Source: Gammaproteobacteria bacterium
GTDB lineage: Bacteria > Pseudomonadota > Gammaproteobacteria > UBA6429 > Thiohalophilaceae
Length of the DNA: 64,000 bases
Assembly (NCBI GenBank): GCA_016125505.1
Contig: WGLP01000001.1
Span: forward strand, 124,001 to 188,000
Direction: 5' to 3'
The notes under the pieces were generated by a model. The model was not told the origin of the DNA and ran no database searches. It saw only the letters and a program-made list of their open reading frames with translations. Shown here in pieces: positions 17,691 through 28,580 of this stretch. The position numbers and the translations under genes were made by a program. Position 1 is the stretch's first letter. Each line of letters begins with the position of its first letter.

Positions 17691-18638
17691 ATGGAACCAA
17701 TTCGCACCGCTGTCATTGGCGTGGGTTATCTTGGCAAGTTTCACGCACAAAAATACGCCCAGTTACCGAATGCCCGCCTGATTGCCGTCTGTGATCAAAA
17801 TGCCGATACCGCCGCTCAGATCGCCGCCGATTTGGGCACACAGGCCGTCAGCGATTTCAACAAAATTCGCGACGAGGTCGAGGCCGTCAGCATCGTCGTG
17901 CCGACCCAGAAGCACTATGCCATCGCCAAGGATTGCCTGCTGGCCGGCAAACATGTGTTATTAGAGAAACCCATGACCACGACCGTCGCGGAAGCGCGGG
18001 AACTGGTTGAAGTCGCCAGGGCGAATAAGGTCATCCTGCAAATCGGTCATCTGGAACGGTTTAACCCCGCGGTCCTGGCGCTGGAAAACATCATGCATCA
18101 GCCCATGTTCATCGAATCACATCGGGTCGCCCCCTTCAATCCGCGTGGTGCCGATGTGAATGTGATCCTGGACCTGATGATCCATGATATCGATATCATC
18201 CTCGATATAGTTAACTCGCCCGTGACCAACATCCGCGCCAAGGGCGTTGCCGTCCTTTCCAAGGATATCGACATCGCCAATGCCCGGATCGAATTCGCCT
18301 CGGGTTGTGTGGCCAACGTCACGGCCAGCCGCGCCGGCATGAAAAGCGAGCGCAAGATGCGTCTGTTCCAGCATGACGCCTATATCAGCCTCGATTTTCA
18401 GAACAAAAAAGTCGGTATTCATCGCAAGGGCAAGACCGAGCTCTACCCCGGCGTCGCCAATATCGAGAGTGAGGAACAAACCTTTGAACAGGGTGATGCC
18501 CTCAAGGGCGAAATCATTTCGTTCCTTGACTGTATTCAGAACGACAAACCGCCGAAGGTCTCCGGCGAGGACGGCCTGCGGGCCCTGGAAACCGCAATCG
18601 AAATTACCCGCCTGCTGAGCGCACAACAGAAGGAATAA
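17691..18638 (+). CDS. gnnA: Gfo/Idh/MocA oxidoreductase, probable UDP-GlcNAc 3-dehydrogenase GnnA
   Basis: A 315-aa NAD(P)-dependent oxidoreductase. The Rossmann motif GVGYLG is at residues 10-15, EKP at 92-94, and the catalytic-region His in LMIHDIDI at 165. In Acidithiobacillus ferrooxidans and Leptospira, GnnA oxidises the 3-OH of UDP-GlcNAc so that GnnB can aminate it, giving UDP-GlcNAc3N for lipid A; in the former the two genes lie between lpxA and lpxB. The same setting here (gnnA, 5 bases, gnnB, 9 bases, lpxB, with lpxA next) is the main reason for the call. Sequence alone would allow other sugar dehydrogenases. First gene of a plus-strand operon divergent from rnhB; no clear promoter was recognised in the 137-base gap. 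Confidence 0.82.
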   Translation: MEPIRTAVIGVGYLGKFHAQKYAQLPNARLIAVCDQNADTAAQIAADLGTQAVSDFNKIRDEVEAVSIVVPTQKHYAIAKDCLLAGKHVLLEKPMTTTVAEARELVEVARANKVILQIGHLERFNPAVLALENIMHQPMFIESHRVAPFNPRGADVNVILDLMIHDIDIILDIVNSPVTNIRAKGVAVLSKDIDIANARIEFASGCVANVTASRAGMKSERKMRLFQHDAYISLDFQNKKVGIHRKGKTELYPGVANIESEEQTFEQGDALKGEIISFLDCIQNDKPPKVSGEDGLRALETAIEITRLLSAQQKE

Positions 18639-18643
18639 GCACG

Positions 18644-19732
18644 ATGATCCCCATGGTGGATTTAAAAAACCAGTACAAGAAACTGAAACCGGAAATCGAC
18701 GCCCTGCTCGATGAGGTGTTTGAGACAACCGCATTCATTCTCGGCCCGAATGTCCAGAAGTTCGAACAGGAAGTCGCCTCCATGCTCGGCGTCAAACATG
18801 CATTGAGTTGCGCCTCCGGCACCGATGCCCTGCACCTGGCCCTGCGCGCCGCCGGGATCGGTCCCGGTGATGAGGTGATCACCTCCACGTTTACCTTTAT
18901 CGCGACAGCCGAAGCAATTTGCTACGTCGGCGCGACACCGGTGTTCGTCGATATCGACCCGCTGACATTCAATCTCGATCCGGAACTGGTCAGTCACGCG
19001 ATTAACGACAAGACCCGCGCTATCCTGCCGGTGCACCTGTTCGGTCAGCCCGCGGATATGCCCCGCATCATGACCCTGGCTGAACAGCACAATCTGGTGG
19101 TGATTGAAGACTGTGCGCAATCATTCGGCGCCAAGGTCAACGATCAATACACGGGGACCATCGGCCTCGCCGGCTGCCACAGTTTCTTCCCCAGCAAAAA
19201 CCTGGGCTGCTATGGCGACGGCGGCATGATCACCCTCAACGACGATACCCTGGCCGACGAAATCCGCATGCTGCGCAATCACGGCAGCCGCCAGCGCTAT
19301 CATCACGATGTCATCGGCTACAACAGCCGTCTCGACGAAATCCAGGCGGCCATCCTGCGCGTCAAGCTGCGTTATATCGAGGAATACAATCACAACCGCT
19401 ATCGTGTTGCCCAGCAGTACAGCAGCGAACTCAGGGATGTCGTACGTACGCCGCACGAAGACAAGATCGGCAACCACGTTTATCACCAATATACACTGCT
19501 GTCGCCACAGCGTGACAAGCTCATGAAGGCCCTGTCAGAAAAACAGATTGCCAACGCGATTTACTATCCGATACCGTTGCATCAGCAAAAGGCCTTCAGC
19601 AAGGAATACGCAGACATCAGCCTGCCGGTGTCCGAACAGGTCGCCAAGGAATGTATGTCCCTGCCCATCTACCCGGAACTGACGCAAGCGCAGATCACGC
19701 AGATTACAGACACCATCAAGTCACAACTGTAG
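18644..19732 (+). CDS. gnnB: DegT/DnrJ/EryC1 aminotransferase, probable UDP-GlcNAc3N transaminase GnnB
   Basis: A 362-aa PLP enzyme of the sugar aminotransferase family. Motifs are CASGTDALHLAL (phosphate binding), IEDCAQSFGA with the cofactor Asp, and FFPSKNLGCYGDGGM with the Schiff-base Lys185. It would transfer the amino group of glutamate to the 3-keto sugar made by GnnA, giving UDP-2-acetamido-3-amino-glucose, which LpxA then N-acylates. The pairing with gnnA and lpxB supports this. WbpE-like enzymes for O-antigen sugars are the main alternative. Confidence 0.82.
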   Translation: MIPMVDLKNQYKKLKPEIDALLDEVFETTAFILGPNVQKFEQEVASMLGVKHALSCASGTDALHLALRAAGIGPGDEVITSTFTFIATAEAICYVGATPVFVDIDPLTFNLDPELVSHAINDKTRAILPVHLFGQPADMPRIMTLAEQHNLVVIEDCAQSFGAKVNDQYTGTIGLAGCHSFFPSKNLGCYGDGGMITLNDDTLADEIRMLRNHGSRQRYHHDVIGYNSRLDEIQAAILRVKLRYIEEYNHNRYRVAQQYSSELRDVVRTPHEDKIGNHVYHQYTLLSPQRDKLMKALSEKQIANAIYYPIPLHQQKAFSKEYADISLPVSEQVAKECMSLPIYPELTQAQITQITDTIKSQL

Positions 19733-19741
19733 GAACGCCGC

Positions 19742-20878
19742 TTGAAACGGGTCATGATCATTGCCGGTGAGGCATCGGGCGATCTGCATGCAGCGAAGCT
19801 GGTGAAGGCCGTCACGGCGCAACGTCCCGACATTCATTTTTACGGCATAGGCGGCGAAGACATGCGCGAGGCCGGTGTCGAGGTCATGGTGGATGCCGCC
19901 GAACTCGCCGTCGTCGGGCTGGTCGAGATCTGGGCCCATCGCAAAGTCATCTTTGGCGCCCTGCATACGATGCAGGACGAAATTTCCCGTCAGCCACCCG
20001 ATCTGCTCGTCCTGGTCGATTATCCGGAATTCAATTTGCGTCTGGCAAAAACCGCCAAAGCGCACGGCGTCAAGGTGTTGTATTACATCAGTCCGCAGGT
20101 CTGGGCCTGGCGCCAACACCGTGTCAAAAAGATCCGGAAGCGCGTGGACATGATGGCCGTGGTGTTTCCGTTTGAAGAAACCTTTTATCAGGCACACCAG
20201 GTGCCGGTGGAATTTGTCGGGCATCCGCTGGTGGATGAAGTCAAACCCAGCGCCGATCGGGACAGCCTGCGCGCCGAGTTCAAGCTTGAGAGAGAGCACC
20301 CCGTGATCGGTCTGTTTCCGGGCAGCCGGCGCAGCGAGATAAAACGCCTGCTCGATATCATTTTGCAATCCGCTCAGTGCCTGCAACAAAATCATCCGAC
20401 AGCGCAATTCCTGTTACCGCTGGCGCCGGGCTTAAAACACGCGGATCTCCAGCCATATTTGCAGCAATATCCAGACCTGCCGATCCAGGTTATTGAAGAT
20501 CGCGCCTACGATGTCATGGCCGCTTGTGATGTGATCATTACCGTGTCCGGCACCGTGACGCTGGAGATCGCATTAGTCGGTACACCTTTGTTAATCATCA
20601 ACAAGGTTGCCTGGCTGACCTATCGCATCGTCCACCGAATGTTGAAGATAAAACACATTGGCCTGTGTAATATCGTCGCCGACAAACGCATCGCCCCCGA
20701 ATTGATCCAGCACGATGCCACGCCGGAGAAAATCTGCCGTACCGTGACGAATTTGCTCGAACACCCCGAAGAACAGGAACGTATGCGCCAGGAACTGGGG
20801 CGGATCGAAAACTTACTGGGGAAAAAAGGCGGTATCGACAACACCGCGCGGCTGGTCACACGTATGGTCGGCGAATAA
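19742..20878 (+). CDS. lpxB: Lipid-A-disaccharide synthase
   Basis: Joins UDP-2,3-diacyl-GlcN(3N) to lipid X to form the lipid A disaccharide (GT19 family, peripheral inner membrane). It has 378 aa. The N-terminus KRVMIIAGEASGDLHAAKLV and the motifs YYISPQVWAWRQHRVKKI and GLFPGSRRSEIKRL are diagnostic. The start is TTG 19742, with AGGA seven bases upstream; ATG 19754 would cut into the conserved strand. Unlike the usual lpxA-lpxB order on one strand, this gene converges on lpxA with only five bases between stop codons. Confidence 0.95.
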   Translation: MKRVMIIAGEASGDLHAAKLVKAVTAQRPDIHFYGIGGEDMREAGVEVMVDAAELAVVGLVEIWAHRKVIFGALHTMQDEISRQPPDLLVLVDYPEFNLRLAKTAKAHGVKVLYYISPQVWAWRQHRVKKIRKRVDMMAVVFPFEETFYQAHQVPVEFVGHPLVDEVKPSADRDSLRAEFKLEREHPVIGLFPGSRRSEIKRLLDIILQSAQCLQQNHPTAQFLLPLAPGLKHADLQPYLQQYPDLPIQVIEDRAYDVMAACDVIITVSGTVTLEIALVGTPLLIINKVAWLTYRIVHRMLKIKHIGLCNIVADKRIAPELIQHDATPEKICRTVTNLLEHPEEQERMRQELGRIENLLGKKGGIDNTARLVTRMVGE

Positions 20879-20883
20879 ATCTC

Positions 20884-21657
20884 TTATCGCACGATCCCGC
20901 GCTGCGATTTCTGGATGAATCTTTGCAAATTCGCCACTTCCGGGAACGACTGCGCCAGTGTATTCATCTGCGTAAGCGCTTCCTGTGTCGTGAAGCCCGA
21001 ACGGTAAATAATCTTGTAGGCATCGCGTAAGGCCTGCTGCGTCTCTTTGCTGAATTGATGACGCTTGAGGCCTTCCGTATTCAAGCCATGCGGTTGCGCC
21101 GGATTGCCGTTGACCATGGTATAGGGAGGCACATCCTTGCTGATAGCGCTGCCCATGCCACAAAAAGAGTGCGTACCGATAGTGCAGAACTGATGCACCA
21201 GGGTAAATCCGCCAAGAATCGCATAATCGTCGATGATGACATGACCTGCCAGGGAAGCTGCATTGGCAAAGATGGTGTGATTGCCGACGATGCAATCATG
21301 CGCAATATGGATATAGGCCATCAGCCAATTGTCACTGCCGATTTTGGTGACGCCACCACCATCGGCAGTCCCGCGATTGATCGTGACGTTCTCACGTATG
21401 GTATTGCGATCGCCGATTTCCAACGTGGAATCTTCGCCCCGGAATTTTTTGTCCTGGGGGATCTCGCCGATGGAAGCAAACTGAAATATGCGATTCTCGC
21501 GACCGATCCGGGTAGGACCGTTGATTACGACATGCGGACCAATCCAGCTGTCGTCACCGATTTCGACATCGGCACCGATAACAGAAAATGGACCAATAGT
21601 GACATTCTTACCGATACGCGCCGACGGGTCGATGGCAGCACGCGGATCGATACTCAT
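20884..21657 (-). CDS. lpxA: Acyl-ACP--UDP-GlcNAc(3N) acyltransferase LpxA
   Basis: First step of lipid A synthesis, a left-handed beta-helix trimer built from hexapeptide repeats. It has 257 aa. The catalytic His is His120 in [10 protein letters not shown]. Forty-eight residues later, where E. coli has Gly173 (48 after its His125), this protein has Met168 in [17 protein letters not shown], as in P. aeruginosa LpxA. Methionine there shortens the acyl pocket and selects C10 3-hydroxyacyl chains. With gnnAB nearby the acceptor may be UDP-GlcNAc3N. The ATG overlaps the fabZ stop (ATGA). Confidence 0.96.
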   Translation of the reverse strand: MSIDPRAAIDPSARIGKNVTIGPFSVIGADVEIGDDSWIGPHVVINGPTRIGRENRIFQFASIGEIPQDKKFRGEDSTLEIGDRNTIRENVTINRGTADGGGVTKIGSDNWLMAYIHIAHDCIVGNHTIFANAASLAGHVIIDDYAILGGFTLVHQFCTIGTHSFCGMGSAISKDVPPYTMVNGNPAQPHGLNTEGLKRHQFSKETQQALRDAYKIIYRSGFTTQEALTQMNTLAQSFPEVANLQRFIQKSQRGIVR

Positions 21658-22100
21658 TGAATCTCACGCTCCGCACACATGATGACAGCGGAACAGACCA
21701 TGTCGCCGTCTACCGTCGCCTTGCCATTAAACTTCCAGATGCCGCGCATACGCTTGAGATATTGTACTTCCAGGCGTAATTGATCGCCGGGTTCGACCGG
21801 CCGCTTGAAACGCGCCTCATCGATGCCGACGAAATAATACAGCGAGTTTGCATCCGGGATGCGGCCTACCGTTTTAAATGCCAGGATCCCGGTGGCCTGC
21901 GCCAGGGCTTCCAGGATCAACACACCCGGCATGACCGGACGTTGCGGAAAATGGCCGGGGAAATAAGGTTCATTGTGAGTCACGTTTTTGATGCCAATCA
22001 GGTGCGACTCGGGTTGATATTCCAGGACTCGATCGATCAACAAAAATGGATAGCGATGCGGCAAGTGCTGCAAAATTTCATGTATGTCTAGCGAATTCAA
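21654..22100 (-). CDS. fabZ: 3-hydroxyacyl-ACP dehydratase FabZ
   Basis: Dehydrates 3-hydroxyacyl-ACP in fatty acid elongation and competes with LpxA and LpxD for the same substrates. It is a 148-aa hotdog-fold protein. The motifs [13 protein letters not shown] and [20 protein letters not shown] hold the active-site His and Glu. Between lpxD (3-base gap) and lpxA (4-base overlap). Confidence 0.97.
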   Translation of the reverse strand: MNSLDIHEILQHLPHRYPFLLIDRVLEYQPESHLIGIKNVTHNEPYFPGHFPQRPVMPGVLILEALAQATGILAFKTVGRIPDANSLYYFVGIDEARFKRPVEPGDQLRLEVQYLKRMRGIWKFNGKATVDGDMVCSAVIMCAEREIQ

Positions 22101-22103
22101 GCG

Positions 22104-23129
22104 TTATTCCTCAGTAATTTTCAGTTTCTTTTCGATATGCTGAAATCGCTTCGCCATATCGTCCAGTTTTTTTAATCTTGCGTGCAAGCGATGCCAGACC
22201 GCGGTTGTCTCCGCCGAAATACCGGAAGAATAACTCCCCGCCTCCGTGATCGACTTGGTTATCATCGTCATACCGGTAATGGTGACATTATCTGCGATGG
22301 TCAGATGACCGGCTATCGCCACCGCCCCTGCAATCATACAGTGGCTGCCAATGGTAGTACTTCCAGCAACTGCGCTGGTCGCAGCCATGACCGTGTGCGC
22401 ACCAATCCGCACATTATGTGCAATTTGAATTTGGTTATCCAGCTTGACGCCGTCTTCGATCACCGTATCTTCGATGGCACCGCGATCAACCGTGGTATTT
22501 GCGCCGATTTCCACATCGTTGCCCAGCCGGACACCGCCAATTTGCGGAACTTTTACCCAAAGACCTTTATCGTAGGCCTGGCCGAAACCGTCGGCGCCAA
22601 TGACTGCGCCAGGGTGAAGGATAACCCGTTCACCGATAACCACGTCATCGCAAACCGTGACGTTGGCAAAAATTCTACTGTCTGTGCCGATACGGGCATT
22701 TTTACCAATATAGGCATTTGCGCCGATGACGACACCTTCTCCAATTTGCGCGCCACTGTCGATGACGGCATTTGCACCAATCGACGCCGTTTTGGCCACA
22801 GTGGCATCCGGTGCAATCTGGGCGCTCGGGTGTGCGCCGTGATCAGCCCTTGGATAGGGATGCAGCATTTGCGCTACGCGGGCATATGCGGCATGTGGAT
22901 TCGCCACAATGATGGCATTCACCGGGCAGTCTGATTCGAAATCCGGATGGACGATCACCGCGGATGCCCGGGTGGTCAGTAATTGTGATTTGTATTTGCC
23001 GTTGGTGAAAAAGCTGATTTGGCCCTGACCCGCATTCTGCAGGGTAGCGACGGAATGTATCTCACACTCTCCGTCGCCCTTGAGTTGCGCATTGAGGCGT
23101 TCTGCTAGCTGTGCGAGCGTCCAGGACAT
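22104..23129 (-). CDS. lpxD: UDP-3-O-(3-hydroxyacyl)glucosamine N-acyltransferase LpxD
   Basis: Adds the second 3-hydroxyacyl chain (the 2-N position) in lipid A synthesis. It has 341 aa. An N-terminal uridine-binding domain (about 1-100, ending MLHPYPRADHGAHPSAQIAP) is followed by a long run of hexapeptide repeats. The catalytic His lies in NQIQIAHNVRIGAH. A short C-terminal helix (LHARLKKLDDMAKRFQHIEK) closes the protein. It lies between skp and fabZ. Confidence 0.96.
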   Translation of the reverse strand: MSWTLAQLAERLNAQLKGDGECEIHSVATLQNAGQGQISFFTNGKYKSQLLTTRASAVIVHPDFESDCPVNAIIVANPHAAYARVAQMLHPYPRADHGAHPSAQIAPDATVAKTASIGANAVIDSGAQIGEGVVIGANAYIGKNARIGTDSRIFANVTVCDDVVIGERVILHPGAVIGADGFGQAYDKGLWVKVPQIGGVRLGNDVEIGANTTVDRGAIEDTVIEDGVKLDNQIQIAHNVRIGAHTVMAATSAVAGSTTIGSHCMIAGAVAIAGHLTIADNVTITGMTMITKSITEAGSYSSGISAETTAVWHRLHARLKKLDDMAKRFQHIEKKLKITEE

Positions 23130-23150
23130 CCCGGCCTTTCCAGTGACAGT

Positions 23151-23696
23151 TTAGTTTGCGGCGTTGTTGTTTTTAGGTTGCATGACGTCCTTACTCGTAC
23201 GCAACTTCTCCAGGATCTTGTCGGTAATATCCACACGCTTGCTCGAATACAATACGCTATCGCTCAACACGATATCGTAGCCATCCTCTTTGGCGACTGC
23301 CACGGTCGTCTGAATAATGAGCTTTTGTAACTTCGTCAGCTCTTCGTTTCTGCGCAGATTAAAATCTTCCGTGAACTCCTCTTTCGCGCGTTTGATGTCC
23401 CGGCGTAATTCGATCATGTCGCGTTCGAGTTTCCTGCGCTCCGAGTCGGACATGATGGCAATATCCTTGTTCTGGCGATCGTCCAGGCTCTTTAAACGCT
23501 TTTGCATGCTCACGATCTTTTCATCGCGTGGTGCAAATTCATGTTCCAGTTTTCTTCTGGCCAGATCGGCCTGTGGGGCATCCTTGAGTACACGCGCTGT
23601 ATCGACAAAACCGAGCTTCAGTTCCTGGGCCTGAACGGCGCCACCCGCCAGCATCAGTCCAAATCCCAGGCAATACATCAAAATTGATCGTTTCAA
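23151..23696 (-). CDS. skp: Periplasmic chaperone Skp/OmpH
   Basis: Holdase that carries unfolded outer-membrane proteins to BamA. It has 181 aa. A signal peptide occupies the first 23 residues (MKRSILMYCLGFGLMLAGGA, then VQA). The mature part begins QELKLGFVDTARVLKDAPQ and consists mainly of a long charged coiled coil (KLERDMIELRRDIKRAKEEF). The C-terminus ends in an Asn-rich tail. Encoded directly after bamA, the conserved position. Confidence 0.93.
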   Translation of the reverse strand: MKRSILMYCLGFGLMLAGGAVQAQELKLGFVDTARVLKDAPQADLARRKLEHEFAPRDEKIVSMQKRLKSLDDRQNKDIAIMSDSERRKLERDMIELRRDIKRAKEEFTEDFNLRRNEELTKLQKLIIQTTVAVAKEDGYDIVLSDSVLYSSKRVDITDKILEKLRTSKDVMQPKNNNAAN

Positions 23697-23727
23697 CTCT
23701 TGGCTCCAAATCAGGTGTATATAGTAT

Positions 23728-26016
23728 TTAGAAAGCCGAACCCAGGGTGAACTGGAATGCTTTCAATTGGTCGGTTGGTTTCGCGTTCAAAGGCTCGGCC
23801 AGGCTGAATCGTAAGATGCCCACCGGTGCTATCCAGATCAGGGCTACACCTGCAGAGTAGCGTACCTCACCCAAGTCCAGCTTGTCATCCTTGGCCCAGA
23901 TATAGCCCCCGTCAATGAAGGTACTTAATCTAAGTTCTTTGCTCTTATCGGAAAATGGATTTGGCAGGACCAATTCCAGACTGGTCAACATTCGCCGGTT
24001 ACCGCCAAGGGGGTCGCCATTCGAGTCGCGTGTGGTGGCGAGATTGCCCAGGCTATTGGTGTCATAACCACGCACGGACTGACTACCGCCGGCAAAGTAA
24101 CGTTCGAACGGCGGCAGGTCTGAGGTATTGCCGTAAGCGGTGCCGTAATCGAGACCCAGGTTGTAGGCCAGGGTGTAATCCTCCGCCAGCGGGAAATACT
24201 GGCGGTACTGCATACCCAGCTTGTAAAACTCCAGATCGCTGCCCGGGGCAGCAGCCTCCATCGTCAGTGAGCTCAGCGCACCCTTGGTTGGGAAGATGGC
24301 CTTGTCCCGCGTATCGTAGGTCCAGCGGCTGGTCAGCTTATATAATTTATATTTCGGATCGGTGTTGTTATTCGCGTTGATAAAGTCGTAGATCTGGGTG
24401 GCGGTGGTCGAACTCGTCACGATCTCGGTCTGTTCCAGTCCCAAACCGAAGTTGATACGCGTGATTTCACTCATGGGAATACCGTAAGACAGATCCACCG
24501 CCTTGGTATTCGTCACATAGTTGGAGATCGACGCCTGTGCGGCATCGATCTGGCGTGACAGGATCGAGAAGTTCTGACTGATACCGTCATTGGTAAAATA
24601 CGGGTCCAGAATGGAGAAGCTGTACGTCCGGGTCACGCTACTGTTATCCGCGTTGATGGACACACGTTTGCCGCCACCCATGAAGTTGTCCTGCGACAGG
24701 GCGAAGTTAATCAGCGCACCCTGGACATCCGAGTAACCAACGCCAAACGACAGACTGCCGGTAGAACGTTCCTTCACGTTAAGATTCAGATCAACCTGAT
24801 CCACTGAACCTGGCACCGCAGGCGTCTCGACATTGACCTCTTCGAAAAACCCGGTTCGGTTCAACCGCTCTCTGGAAGTGGCAACTTTCTTGGTCGATAG
24901 CCAGTCGCTTTCATACTGGCGCAATTCACGCCGAATGACTTCGTCGCGGGTCTTTTTGTTACCGGTGACATTGACGCGCCGCACATAGACCCTGCGACCC
25001 GGATCGACATAAACCGTCAGCGCGACTGTCCTGGAGTCTTCATCGATTTCCGGTGCAATGTTGACGTTGGAAAAAGGGTAGCCAAGCTCCGCCAGTCGAT
25101 CGGATATATTCTTGCGTGTCTCGGTGGTCTTTTGCCGCGAAAACAGTTCGCCTTTATGGATGGTGATCAATTTCTCCAGGTCATCGCCCTTGATAACCGT
25201 ATCACCCAGCACCTTGACTTCACGAATGGTATACACATTACCTTCGGTCAGATTGATTGTGACATATACATCCTGCTTGTCCGGGGTCAGTGACACCTGG
25301 CTGGAATCGATGGAAAACTTGATATAACCACGATCCATATAATAAGAACGCAGGGTTTCAAGATCGCCCGCCAGCACCTGCCGTGAATAATTCTCCCGGC
25401 CGCCGAAGAGACCGATATCCGGCAGGGTCATCTGGTGCAACAGGGTCTTGGTCGTGAAGGTCTTGTTACCGATGATGTTGACCTGATAAACCTCAGCCTC
25501 CTTGCCTTCGGCAATGGAAATGGTCACCGCAACCCGGTTGCGTTCCAGCGGTTTGGCGGTCGTGGTCACCTTGACACCGTACTTGCCCAGACTGTAGTAC
25601 TGTCGCTTCAGTTCCTGATTCACGGTATCCAACAGGGACTGATCGAAAACCCGCCCTTCCGTCAGCCCCATATCCTTGAGCGCGGTCTTCAACTGATCCG
25701 TGGGGATCTTGTCATTGCCCTTGATATTAATTTCGGCAATCGCCGGGCGCTCCGCGACGAACACCACCAGCACGTCGCCTTCACGCTCCAGGCGGACATC
25801 CTTGAAAAAACCGGTCTTGTACAGGGCGTGAATGGCCTGGGAGGTATCACCGTCGTCAATCTTGTCACCGACTTTAATCGGCAGATAATTGAATATGGTG
25901 CCAACAGATATTCGCTGCAGGCCCTCCAGACGGATATCCTTGACCGTAAAGGGTTCGAAGGCGTACGCATGAGAGGCATAAAGGATGGATGCAATTATTG
26001 ATGCCAGCTTCTTCAT
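23728..26016 (-). CDS. bamA: Outer membrane protein assembly factor BamA
   Basis: Core of the BAM complex that inserts beta-barrel proteins. It has 762 aa. A signal peptide ([19 protein letters not shown]) is followed by five POTRA repeats starting [20 protein letters not shown] and running to about residue 420, then a C-terminal Omp85 beta barrel. The conserved lid motif [10 protein letters not shown] and the terminal phenylalanine (FTLGSAF) are present. Six bases separate it from rseP upstream, so it is likely co-transcribed. Confidence 0.97.
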   Translation of the reverse strand: MKKLASIIASILYASHAYAFEPFTVKDIRLEGLQRISVGTIFNYLPIKVGDKIDDGDTSQAIHALYKTGFFKDVRLEREGDVLVVFVAERPAIAEINIKGNDKIPTDQLKTALKDMGLTEGRVFDQSLLDTVNQELKRQYYSLGKYGVKVTTTAKPLERNRVAVTISIAEGKEAEVYQVNIIGNKTFTTKTLLHQMTLPDIGLFGGRENYSRQVLAGDLETLRSYYMDRGYIKFSIDSSQVSLTPDKQDVYVTINLTEGNVYTIREVKVLGDTVIKGDDLEKLITIHKGELFSRQKTTETRKNISDRLAELGYPFSNVNIAPEIDEDSRTVALTVYVDPGRRVYVRRVNVTGNKKTRDEVIRRELRQYESDWLSTKKVATSRERLNRTGFFEEVNVETPAVPGSVDQVDLNLNVKERSTGSLSFGVGYSDVQGALINFALSQDNFMGGGKRVSINADNSSVTRTYSFSILDPYFTNDGISQNFSILSRQIDAAQASISNYVTNTKAVDLSYGIPMSEITRINFGLGLEQTEIVTSSTTATQIYDFINANNNTDPKYKLYKLTSRWTYDTRDKAIFPTKGALSSLTMEAAAPGSDLEFYKLGMQYRQYFPLAEDYTLAYNLGLDYGTAYGNTSDLPPFERYFAGGSQSVRGYDTNSLGNLATTRDSNGDPLGGNRRMLTSLELVLPNPFSDKSKELRLSTFIDGGYIWAKDDKLDLGEVRYSAGVALIWIAPVGILRFSLAEPLNAKPTDQLKAFQFTLGSAF

Positions 26017-26022
26017 TTATTA

Positions 26023-27378
26023 TCAGTGAAAATATCGCATTATGTCGTTATAAAAGGCCAGTGCCATCAACATCATCAGCAGGGCGATCCCGATGCGCTG
26101 GCCTATGATTTCTACTTTTTCAGAGACAGGTTTGCCTCGCACAAATTCATAGACATAGTACATCAGATGACCGCCATCCAGAATCGGAATGGGCAACAGG
26201 TTCAGGATGCCCAGGCTGATACTGACCAGGGCCAGAAAAATGATATAGCGATCCAGACCCAGACTCGCGGATTCGCCGGCAGTGACAGCGATATTGATAG
26301 GACCGCTGATATTGGTCAGGGACATCTTCGTGGTTGCGATCAACCCCAGCACGCGCAGGGTAACATACGCAACATCCCAGGTTCTATGAATCGAATAGGC
26401 GATTCCATCGAAGACACCGAGCTTGAACTCGGCACGGTCCTTGTCATCAAGCTTGAACGCATTACCACCTATGCCGAGTTGTCCTATTTCCCGTCCGCGA
26501 ATTTTCTTGCTGGCTGCGCGAACGTTGAATGACATTTCCTCATTATCGCGTTTGACAAGGACTTTCATCTCCTGGCCCGGACGACTGAGCACGTAATCGC
26601 TGATATCCATCCAGTCCAGGATAGGCTGGTTATCGATCTGAATAATCCGGTCGCCTGGTTTCAGTCCGGCCTTTTCGGCCGGGGTGCCATCGGCAACCTT
26701 GCCAATCACCGGCGGCAGATTAAACAAACGAATACCCATCGCCTTGAACGGTTGCTGAATATCCTTGTCCAGGTTAAGACCGCTCAGGTTCAGTTCGTAA
26801 TCGTGCTCAATACCGTTTTCAAATTTTGCCTTGACGCGTAATTCGGATTTCTCCACCAGGTTGGGCAAGGCCTCCTGAAACACGGTATCCCAGGTCGGCG
26901 TAGACCAACCATCCACGGACACGATTTGCATCCCGGATTCTAAACCCGCTACCGCTGCCGGCGATCCCGGCATTACCAGACCGATAACAGGTTTCAGACC
27001 GGACGTGCCGACAAGCGCAACCGACAGATAGGCGAGAATGGCCAGCAATATATTGAATGCCGGACCCGCAAACACGATAGAGAAACGTTTCCAGATGGGT
27101 TGACGATTGAACGCGCGGTGTCTTTCGTCTTCGGGCACGTCCCCTTCCCGCTCATCGAGCATCTTGACGTATCCACCCAGCGGCAAGGCGGCAATGACAT
27201 ATTCGGTTTTATCGGCGCCAGCCACCTTGCGCCAAATCGGTTTGCCGAAACCAATTGAAAAACGCAAGACTTTGACACCGAGGCGTTTGGCAACCCAGTA
27301 ATGTCCGAATTCATGGAAGGCGATCAGGATACTGATGGCAACGATGAAACTGATTATCGTATACAGAACACTAATCAT
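26023..27378 (-). CDS. rseP: Site-2 protease RseP
   Basis: Intramembrane zinc metalloprotease that cleaves anti-sigma-E (RseA) in envelope stress. It has 451 aa. The HEFGH zinc motif lies in the first helix (His22). Two tandem PDZ domains (around [20 protein letters not shown] and [20 protein letters not shown]) are followed by the second active-site motif [15 protein letters not shown]. Its ATG overlaps the dxr stop by four bases (ATGA). Confidence 0.97.
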   Translation of the reverse strand: MISVLYTIISFIVAISILIAFHEFGHYWVAKRLGVKVLRFSIGFGKPIWRKVAGADKTEYVIAALPLGGYVKMLDEREGDVPEDERHRAFNRQPIWKRFSIVFAGPAFNILLAILAYLSVALVGTSGLKPVIGLVMPGSPAAVAGLESGMQIVSVDGWSTPTWDTVFQEALPNLVEKSELRVKAKFENGIEHDYELNLSGLNLDKDIQQPFKAMGIRLFNLPPVIGKVADGTPAEKAGLKPGDRIIQIDNQPILDWMDISDYVLSRPGQEMKVLVKRDNEEMSFNVRAASKKIRGREIGQLGIGGNAFKLDDKDRAEFKLGVFDGIAYSIHRTWDVAYVTLRVLGLIATTKMSLTNISGPINIAVTAGESASLGLDRYIIFLALVSISLGILNLLPIPILDGGHLMYYVYEFVRGKPVSEKVEIIGQRIGIALLMMLMALAFYNDIMRYFH

Positions 27379-28580
27379 GACGTAAACGATGCTCCTGTAC
27401 GTTTGGGATAAGCATTCACAAACTCATGCGCGACATCACGCGCAAAGCGATCCGTGCGAACGATGGTCTCCAGCGAATCTGCCGGCGTCACGCTACACTG
27501 GCCCAAGGCATATTCGACGGTGGCCGCAATATCCGTAAAGCGGATTTTCCTGTCCAGAAAGGCCTGCACGGCGATCTCATTCGCTGCGTTTAAAATGGTT
27601 GTTGCGGTGCCACCCGTCTGCATCGCCTGTCTGGCAAGCTGCAAACATGGATAGCGCTGTTCATCCGGCCGGTTGAAACTCAGGGTTGCAATATCAAACA
27701 GGTCGAGTCGCTTTACCCCGGAACTGATACGCTGCGGCCAGGCAAGCGCATGCGCAATGGGAGTCCGCATATCCGGTTGCCCCAGTTGCGCAATCACCGA
27801 TCCATCGATGTATTCCACCATGGAGTGAATAATACTTTGCGGATGCAAAACGACCTCAATATTGTCCAGCGAGGTATCGAACAACCAGCAGGCCTCGATA
27901 AGCTCAAGCCCTTTATTCATCATCGTGGCGGAATCCACGGAAATCTTCTTGCCCATATTCCAGTTGGGATGGGCAATCGCCTGCTCCGGCGTGACACCTG
28001 CCAGTTTATCCAAGGGCAAATCACGAAACGGACCGCCGGAACCGGTCAGCAAGATCTTTTCCACACCGACTGCCTGCAATCCATCCGTGTAATTGGACGG
28101 CATGCATTGAAAAATGGCATTGTGCTCGCTGTCGATGGGCAACAATTCCGCGTGATGCTCCCGTACTTCGTCCATGAATAATTTGCCGGACATCACCAGG
28201 GATTCCTTGTTGGCCAGCAGAATTCGCTTACCCGCACGAGCAGCGGCGATTGTCGATGACAAACCCGCGGCGCCCACGATGGCGGCCATCACGATGTCAA
28301 CCTCGGGCAAGGCGGCAACTCTTGCCAGTGCATCTGCACCCTGTAACACCCTGGTCGGACACGCCTTGCGCTGCAGTTCGGCCTGTAATTTCTCCGCGGC
28401 ATCGGCATCTACCATGACGGCGTAATCCGGTACATGCGTCAGGCATTGTTCCGCCAGTCGCTGGTGCTGACTATGCGCCGTCAGGGCAATCACCCGATAA
28501 TCCTCGCGATGACGTGCCAGCACATCCAGCGTATTCACACCGATGGTTCCGGTTGCACCGAGAATAGCGACGCCTTTCAT
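27375..28580 (-). CDS. dxr: 1-deoxy-D-xylulose 5-phosphate reductoisomerase
   Basis: Second enzyme of the MEP isoprenoid pathway, NADPH dependent. It has 401 aa. The NADPH motif [13 protein letters not shown] is at the N-terminus; [11 protein letters not shown], the metal and substrate segment [12 protein letters not shown], and [21 protein letters not shown] follow. It overlaps the cdsA stop by four bases (ATGA) on its 5' side. With ispD and ispF, three MEP genes fall in this window. Confidence 0.98.
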   Translation of the reverse strand: MKGVAILGATGTIGVNTLDVLARHREDYRVIALTAHSQHQRLAEQCLTHVPDYAVMVDADAAEKLQAELQRKACPTRVLQGADALARVAALPEVDIVMAAIVGAAGLSSTIAAARAGKRILLANKESLVMSGKLFMDEVREHHAELLPIDSEHNAIFQCMPSNYTDGLQAVGVEKILLTGSGGPFRDLPLDKLAGVTPEQAIAHPNWNMGKKISVDSATMMNKGLELIEACWLFDTSLDNIEVVLHPQSIIHSMVEYIDGSVIAQLGQPDMRTPIAHALAWPQRISSGVKRLDLFDIATLSFNRPDEQRYPCLQLARQAMQTGGTATTILNAANEIAVQAFLDRKIRFTDIAATVEYALGQCSVTPADSLETIVRTDRFARDVAHEFVNAYPKRTGASFTS

